The translations under genes and the position numbers were made by a program. Of a stretch of 64,000 nucleotides of DNA, positions 56,769-64,000 are shown one piece after another (the stretch's first letter is position 1; each line of letters begins with the position of its first letter). This DNA comes from Saururus chinensis (lineage: Eukaryota; Streptophyta; Magnoliopsida; Piperales; Saururaceae). The notes beneath the pieces were generated by a model. The model saw only the letters and a program-made list of their open reading frames with translations. It was not told where the DNA came from and made no database searches. The DNA lies in NCBI GenBank assembly GCA_035235625.1, contig CP141140.1:5910685-5974684 (forward strand), given 5' to 3'.

Positions 56769-58930
56769 GTGGAGAAATAATACCAGAGGTGTGAATACAA
56801 AGAGATAAATTTGTACATATGTTTCGTGAATTTGGAAAATGAAATAATAATAGTGGGGGAGAAGGTGGAAGGCAAGTGCATATTGCATACTGCATACTGC
56901 ATACTGCATGAAGTTGTTGATGGTTATTAAATTCGTTACAAACAAGCATTTGGTCGATTTACACTGTCAGATTCTTTGATGCCCAACAATTGTAGATTTC
57001 TTAAATCTCTTATTACAGATATTGTTGTAATTTTTTTGTTTTCTTTTTTGAAATAATAAAATGATTTACAAGACTTGATCTGTCGCATGTATTGTTCGTT
57101 TTCATGTTTTAGATGCAAACTCAGTTGCACTGATAGTTAATCCTATTTATAAGTGGTTAATGAGGCTGAAATAGAGACTAGAATGAGGTATTAGGGGACT
57201 TGTTACTACTCTTTTCTGCTAAGAACGATATGGTATTCTGGCTCTTTCACATGAGTGCTATCGCAAAAGCCAGCAGCACTTACTAACCAGGCACAACGAG
57301 TAATCTAACTATATACTATATTAACAATAAAATGGGGGGCCAGAAATTTTTGTTTATGACTTAGTTATCCATATATATTAAGAATATTGTTAGTTAATAA
57401 TTAAGGATAAAAAAGTAATATAGTAAATGATAATATTTCGATCAATCTCTTAAGAGTTCCAAAAAGAGATAATACGTTAGATTTTTGTTCCAGATTCTTG
57501 CCGTAATTAACATAATGGTAAAGTATAATTTACTTTTAAAAAACACAGAATACTTAATCGGATTGGAATGTTAGTGGAAGATGGGACTTGCGTTTGATTC
57601 TAAAAACGAGAATCATGTTGAATTGCCCGATTGAGTCGAACTTGAATATGGAACTTTTATCACTATTCATACTATAGAATAACTTCTTTCAATTGGTTGC
57701 TTCAAAAACGGTTATCATTCTTTACCATAATCAACAGGCAGTTTGGCCACTACATACATATTATTTGAAAACATACCTTTTGCTTTTAATTGGTTTTTCC
57801 AAATTCAATAGTTGGAACTTGGGTACTTGGTTGCTTACATTGAAAGAAGATATCCCACACCTTACACAATTGTATTAAGATTTAGAACCCACTTTTACAA
57901 GGAGATTGTATACGGGCTCGGTTCTTTAAACCTTAGTTGAATATGTCTTTATCTGGTCGTACACATCCTTCCTCTCCTCTTCATGTAAAGACAGCCCCCC
58001 ATCCTCATCCCCTCCTCTTTCTCGGCAAGGTCGTCATTCTTGTATATACTCTCCTTTTATTCATGCAATGGTAGAGATAAGAGTGAAATTGCACTTAAAC
58101 CTATACCTTAATGTTCAAACTGCATAGATGAGATGAATAGCAACCTTTCTAGAAGTATAAATTTTATGGGGCTATTCAAATCAATTAATTAAAAAGAGTG
58201 GAGTACACAGAAGGAAAGATACAAGAGAGCCTACAAAATGAATTACACATGCTATCTCTCACAAATAAAAGGGAACTCTTGAGAACTTTAAGCAGGTTGT
58301 TATTAACACACATGTAGGTCCAAACTTTAAACTCACACCACTTGAGAAGATTTTCTTATGAAGGATTTCATTTTTGAATATGCGGTTGTTATTTTTACTT
58401 CATATATAATAAGCTGCACAGTTTAGCAATAGCTAAAGAAGGATACTCAAAACTAGATAATGCTTGATGAGATAAGATATATGATTGAGAGTTTCACACA
58501 TAACGGCCAGAAATATCTACTCTAAGCAAGGAGAATATGGAGTTTATAATTCACTTTGAGTAACTAAGAAGATGTGACAGTAAGTTGCGTTATTGCCTAT
58601 TTTATTAAGGGTGCGTTTGAGAACAAGGAATTGGGGCCTGTGATTTATAAATAGGTGTGATTTAGCCCAAGTTTCATGTTTGGCAAGGTAATTTGAGGTG
58701 GGATTTGATTTTGTCTTAAATAGCACCCAAATCCCCTGATTTGCTTTATAACTAGAAATTGGATAAATGCAAATCACAGGGTTGACCCTGTTTTTCCTAG
58801 AGATGGTACAAAAAATCAAAATTTTATAAAGCTATCATATTCAAAAACGTTATTAATGAAGTAGTAATATATGCTAAACTTAATGAAGGTCTTGGCTAAG
58901 TTAGTTTTGAGCCTTTTATGTTGGATAATA
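56769..58930. other. 3' flank of the TBL gene and intergenic DNA
   Basis: A 7-mer array TGCATAC (about four units, 56884-56910) lies 115 bp after the stop and may be in the 3' UTR. A Tourist-like fragment (GGGTGCGTTTGAGAACAAGG) begins near 58609. No gene. Confidence 0.5.
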
Positions 58931-59129
58931 CTCCATCCATCATCTACTTATAGTTATATATAGAAAATAGTATTTTTTATTAAATGGTAAAACTCACATC
59001 TATGAGAAGGGAAAATAAACTTATGATACTAATTTTAAGCGCCCAATCACTTAATTTGAACAAAATAGAACTATTAACATGGAACTATTTTTCTCTCGAA
59101 ATGGAGCTATTAATCTGGGACGGAGGGAG
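58931..59129. mobile_element. Stowaway MITE, 199 bp
   Basis: Left end CTCCATCCATCATCTACTTA; right end, read inversely, CTCCCTCCGTCCCAGATTAA. TA on both sides (58929-58930 and 59130-59131). Confidence 0.88.
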
Positions 59130-59131
59130 TA

Positions 59132-59979
59132 TACATTTTGCATATGATTAATATATGTCTAAAAAGAGTAGTAAATATACATTTATATCATGTGGCGATA
59201 CATGTCACAATTTAACATCACTGATCTTCATATAATTCAAATGACATATTCTAAATATTGGACAATATTGCATTTTCATCAGTGATTAGTAAAATTTTCT
59301 CCAATCCAATAATGTTAATTTTTGTTGTAGCTAACCCTTATTATAAAAATATTTCATGTTAATGCATGCATATGCACTTTGACTAGTTATCCAAAACAAA
59401 AAACATAAGGCACAACGAGTTTTGTCCTCAATGACTTTCTTTCAACGAGCCCTACTAGTCCTAGGTAATCAGTTTTCATATCTGAAATTAGGGTTGCGTT
59501 CAAAACCTAAACTGATCTGAATAGAACCTACCTGAGATTGACTCCGGTCGGGCCCTATCTCGGGTCAGGTCGAGTCTAAGAAAAAAAATACCTGGGTAAA
59601 TTTTGGGTCAGGTCGGGTCTAGCACGTAAAAACCCAAGAACTGACCCAACTTGAGTTCCTAATTAACTTATAAAATTATATTTAACTTGGGTTATATGAA
59701 CTTTAATAATTTTTTATAGATAGAATCAACTCTGCCAAATTAGTTTGAATTATTAAAATTGACCCTACCCAAGATAGAATCTTGGTTCCTATTTTGGTTC
59801 TCGAGTTTTTCAGTTCTTAATTTGGGTCAAGTCGGGTCTAAGAATTTCAATTCTTATCTCGGATTGGGTCGGGTCCAAAAAACTTGGTTCTTATCTCGGG
59901 TTGAGTCGGGTCATGCAAAACCCAACTTAACCCGACCTAAAATATAACCCTACTTAAAACACCACTAGCGGAGATCTTG
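59132..59979. other. Intergenic with hAT-like GGGTCGGGT-rich tract
   Basis: From about 59494 to 59952 there are many GGGTCGGGT/ACCCGACC motifs, opening with TAGGGTTGCG and closing with ATAACCCTA. This looks like another hAT-type element, but no target duplication was found. Confidence 0.45.
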
Positions 59980-62335
59980 TGTCACGACCTGAGCTTTGAG
60001 AAGGGTCTAAAGACCGTCAACGCCATCGGAGTACACCTGTGCTCAAGCTGTGACAATATAATAACATATACTGCAAGGGATAAAGAATTTAATATGAAAC
60101 AAAAGCAACCTTCTGACTAAGCTTTTATTGAATCAACTAACAAGAGTTTCACCCAAGGGGTGTTCATCTGCAACTACAAAACAACTACTAATGCTCAAAG
60201 AATCAATCTAATCCTAATTCCCTTCATTATCCCTGTGAACGAAAACTATTGATCTTTCTTGTCGTTTCTACGCATCCAAATCAGAAATCAAACCTGCGCG
60301 CAAAAATACGCCCGGTGGAACGAAAGTTCCACCCGTAAGCTAAAAGCTTCGTGAGCCTCAAATAAAACATACATTGTAATCTTAGCAATTATCGCTCACA
60401 CAACAACAACAAATAATCAATTAATCTCCAAAATAATACATTTAAACATAACTGTTGAAACTATTCATATGCATGCATCTCATTTAAACTTTAGAAATCA
60501 TCATACATAGTCACTATATGCATCGTAATTCATAACGTATAATCTACACAGCTCATTCCCTATAACACCCAGAGAATTAGCTATGTGATCCGTGATTTTG
60601 CGCCGTTACGAATGCGCCGTGAGTGGTCATACGTATGCACTCGTAATGACCCGTGAAACCGGGAGGGAACTGCCAAAGGCCGGGGTCCACCCTCATCCCT
60701 ACGTGGCTCCTGGGTAGTCTTATTATCTTGAATCCTGAAATTGAGTCACCCAACCCAAATCTTAACTACCCGTGTCAACCCGTCACTCTTACGTGGGTTC
60801 TTAGTACCTAGTCTACCAATTAGGCAATGCATTCCTCTCACATGCCCATCTCATGATCTGTCAACATATTATTCACATTAATACACTTCATCATAATATC
60901 ATTCATCCTCAACGAAGTCTTCAAAAGAAATCTCAGCATAGCATTATTGAAAACGATCTATATCATGCATTAAAGTACAACTGATTCTACTTGAATTAAA
61001 TCACAAGGAATACAAGTTCCAATTCATTTTAGAAAAAGCTTCTCACAACGGCCACAAATCCTGCAAAGTGAATCTAATAGACCCAAAATGTTCATCCTTC
61101 ACAACTCACATTATTCATATTGATATAACTAACCCAACCTATATTTCCCAAACTAAGAACACCTCCAACAGACCCCATCAGCCCATTATTAATTACTGAG
61201 CAGCTTCTTCTCATACTTACATTAAGGCATAATCAAAGATTTTAACTAAGTGTATCTTAGTCAATTGAGCCAACACATAACATAAGAAATTTCTGATTTA
61301 GACACCTAGAAAACAAATATAACAGATCCTGCATGTACAATTCTGCATATACAACATCATGAATTAATTTAAAACCCATCTCAGCATATAAGAGAATTAT
61401 ATCACTGCTATAACATCTCTTTTATTTTTTTTTAGCTCAGACCAACCCATGCTCCACCCTTATGAATCACATATTATTTCTATGAGAGTATTTCCCAACA
61501 AACATCAGAGGTTTCATATTTAATCAAAACATATAATACACCTAAGATCAAAGTATAAGTATAAACATGATATTAGGATTTCTTTCATCACAACAACGAT
61601 CATAACAATTTATGCTGAGAGAACAATTCATGTTCTAAATGAGGAACCTCACATTAGCCTACTCCAAAGCCTACACCCAAAAGCTACTCCTCCCCTCTAA
61701 AACCTAGCATGAAAAACCAATTCAATGCTCTAAATAATGGTTGCGAATTAAAATATGTAATTGTACCAAATTGAGAAGGAAAATGCATGATTTTGGGCAT
61801 TTTCTCTTGCCCAAATTCTGCTGTGAATAGTGATTCCGGGATTAGAGTATAAATGGGTTATTCAAAACAGGGAAGAAGACACAAAATTCTGCCCAAAAGC
61901 TTACCTTTCTAGCTTCCCTTTGCAGCCCAGCCCTCTCGCCACTAAAGCTTCACCCCCAATGCCTTCGTCGGCCACCGGAAAACTCCTCAACCCACTGCCT
62001 GCCGGAAAGTGAGGAAGAGGGAGGTTGGGGTGAAAATCTATGCAAGGAGGGGAAAGGAGATGGGCTGTGAGAGAGGGAGAGGACGTTGGAAGAGATGGGA
62101 GAGAAAGAGATGTGCTAAGAGAGAACACGCAGGGAGATGAGAGGGAGAGAACGCTAGGAGAAGATGGTTTCAATTTTTCCCGTATCTTTTTGAACCTAGG
62201 GTTGGGGGAGAAGAGGCCTTTTCTCCCCCGATGCTCCCAGAAGGTAAAGCCTGACGGGTTTGAGTTGCACTCAGACCCGAACCAGGTTCAAACCATAAAG
62301 TAAAAAAAAAAAAAAAAAAACAACACGGGTTTACA
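59980..62335 (-). mobile_element. 2356-bp LTR-like element (candidate solo LTR), TSD TCTTG
   Basis: On the plus strand it begins TGTCACGACC and ends GGGTTTACA (TGT...ACA). The flanks are perfect TCTTG (59975-59979 and 62336-62340). No gag or pol motif and no internal repeat of its ends. A pyrimidine-rich leader-like stretch on the minus strand (62170-62030) and an A19 run (62302-62320) near the right end suggest the minus strand is the sense strand. Confidence 0.75.
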
Positions 62336-62735
62336 TCTTGGGCTGTGTCTGGCACCGTGGCCCATGGGCCTATAACCCAGTTCCTTATGCTTAGCATCAC
62401 AAGATGGAGATATCGAATGAATGTGGCTTAGTGGGAATCTAGAGTGTGAATAAAAATGACGCAGCAAAAATATGTAAGATTGGTGTGACCTACATAGCGG
62501 ATTCAATTCATCTAAAGCAAAACCCTACATATAGGACTATAATCAACAAGCAAAACTAGACTAGCTATAATCTTTCCTATGTTGTACTTTAGACGTCCGT
62601 TTTAAGTAAAAGAATGTAGATATTTAGACCCTAATAATTACTTATTTACCCCATTTCTTGTTACCCTAGGTGAATTTTAAAAATTTCTCATTTATACATT
62701 ATATTCTTCTAATTTTTTTTATAAATTTGTACACT

Positions 62736-63240
62736 CACTACAATAAAAAAGACTATTTAGGATGTTTTTATTAGCGACACACTTAAAAAGTATATTTTTT
62801 ACATTGCTTAAAAAAGCATCATAAAAAAAATTACAATTTGCAATGCTTATTCATGAACATCGCAAATAGTACAATTATTTGGACATTTATGAATATATGT
62901 TGCAACTAGTTAACACTATTTGTAATGTTTGTAAATAAACGTCGCAAATACTACTTTTTATTAAAAAAAATAATTAAAATTTTATAATAGATTATTTGCG
63001 ATGTTTATAATAAAACATCACAAATAGTCTATAATAGTTGTGATGTTTCTTCACAAACGTTGCAACCACTATATACTAATTGTGACATTTAATATACGTT
63101 TAATATTATATGCCACAAATAATATAACTAATACCGATGTTTAATATTAAACATCACAAATATTATTACTATTTGCGACGTTTGTTCGTAAACATCGCAA
63201 ATAATATTATATTAAATAATAATTTATACTTACTATATAT
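62736..63240. mobile_element. CACTA-type terminus with subterminal repeats (partial element)
   Basis: Begins CACTACAATAAAAAAG, the usual CACTA end. It is followed by many TTTGCGATGTTT-like units in both orientations (for example AACATCGCAAAT at about 62868 and 63193). The opposite terminus is not found in the window, so the element is truncated or continues beyond it. Confidence 0.7.
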
Positions 63241-64000
63241 TATTTAAATAACAAAATATATTATATAATATATAAATATATGATATATAATTAAGAAAAA
63301 AATATTTTTAAATTAATTTCCTAAGTAATGTTTTTTGTAAAACTGAGTTAATGCGTCAGCGTGAGCCTTGACTCTGTGGATTGTTGGAGATTGGACGATG
63401 AATGTAACTCAATGGGCAGGTAGGTTGCATGCCCCTTCCATCATCATATATTAAAAAAATTAAATTAATATTATTAGTCACATTTTTGAAGAGTTGGCTC
63501 ACACCCCGACTCAGTGGGCCGTCATTTAAAAAAACAATTAAGTCCTATTTGCGTAAGCTCCAGTTCTGCAAGCTATCATATTTTGATCCAACAATACAGA
63601 TAACTCGAGGGGTAGGTAGGTTGTATGCCCCAATACTTTGTTTGATCTAAAAATTTATTTTTTTTAGTCCGGTCTGTAATAGACTAGCCTAATGGCCCAG
63701 CTCAGTGCGTCGTCGGATTTCAAAAAAAAATATCTTTAATCCCATTTGTATGAGAATGGGCTTCCGTACGTTAACGTAAGTTTGGCAACATGATTGATTT
63801 GGTTGTTCGGAGTTGTTGGATGCCCGGATAAAGCTCCATGGATTAGATGAGGACACAGTTATGATCCGGTTTAGAATTAGATGCACAATACCTATTTTAG
63901 CCTAGTGAGCCCCTAAGGAAGGGCAAGAAAGGTGGTTGGCCCCTAATGAAGGGCATAAATATTTAATAAGGCTATGCACGCTAAGGTATAAAGTATCATA
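63241..64000. other. Intergenic, nothing recognised
   Basis: AT-rich. Two similar segments, at about 63410-63440 and 63610-63640, both contain GGTAGGTTG followed by ATGCCCC, so they may be a worn direct repeat. Confidence 0.4.

Noticed and set aside
58544..58819. 91-codon minus-strand frame
   Set aside because: Coincides with a Tourist-like repeat fragment.

Overview
This window is nuclear DNA from a flowering plant. The evidence is spliced genes with GT-AG introns, a PTI1-type receptor-like cytoplasmic kinase, a TBL/PMR5 cell-wall protein, a plant tRNA-Ser, and a dense load of plant transposons (Ty3 LTR elements, hAT, MULE, Stowaway, Tourist and CACTA types). The lineage below angiosperm cannot be fixed from the sequence alone. 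Gene density is low: five protein genes and one tRNA in 64 kb. GC-rich first exons sit in an AT-rich background.

Genes, left to right: (1) a seven-exon PTI1-like kinase on the minus strand (4954-8125, 360 aa); (2) tRNA-Ser(GCT), minus (10741-10822), divergent from (3) an intronless RING-H2 E3 ligase (11162-12151, 329 aa); (4) a small one-exon membrane protein (31331-31594, 87 aa); (5) a seven-exon LIN37-like protein, a probable DREAM/MuvB subunit (34082-38460, 322 aa); (6) a five-exon TBL/PMR5 polysaccharide O-acetyltransferase-like protein (54302-56768, 579 aa). They are separate housekeeping or signalling genes, not a cluster. Nothing here indicates an operon-like or defence-island system.

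The space between genes is mostly transposons, many resolvable to the base by target-site duplications (TSDs). Around 12-15 kb there is a tandem duplication whose first copy is split by a 409-bp solo LTR. At 17.9-22.6 kb four DNA elements are stacked. The main one is a 2.55-kb Pack-MULE-like element that has captured about 0.9 kb of a cationic amino-acid transporter gene; a 525-bp hAT MITE has jumped into its left terminal repeat. At 23.2-28.6 kb lies a decayed Ty3-type retrotransposon with both LTRs and a perfect TSD. At 29.6-30.6 kb is a second copy of the 1.1-kb hAT element. At 41-43.3 kb are Tourist-like elements. At 44.1-49.1 kb a 4.27-kb LTR-like element is nested inside an hAT element. 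At 60.0-62.3 kb is a 2.36-kb LTR-like element, followed by a CACTA terminus.

The least explained items are: the Pack-MULE, whose inverted arms both carry a coding-like stretch; a 156-bp foldback family with 9-10 bp TSDs; a 57-bp near-perfect hairpin at 164-286; and an hAT MITE carrying two tRNA-like promoter-box segments. All exon boundaries were set by hand from splice signals and protein-family continuity; no alignment or search was run.
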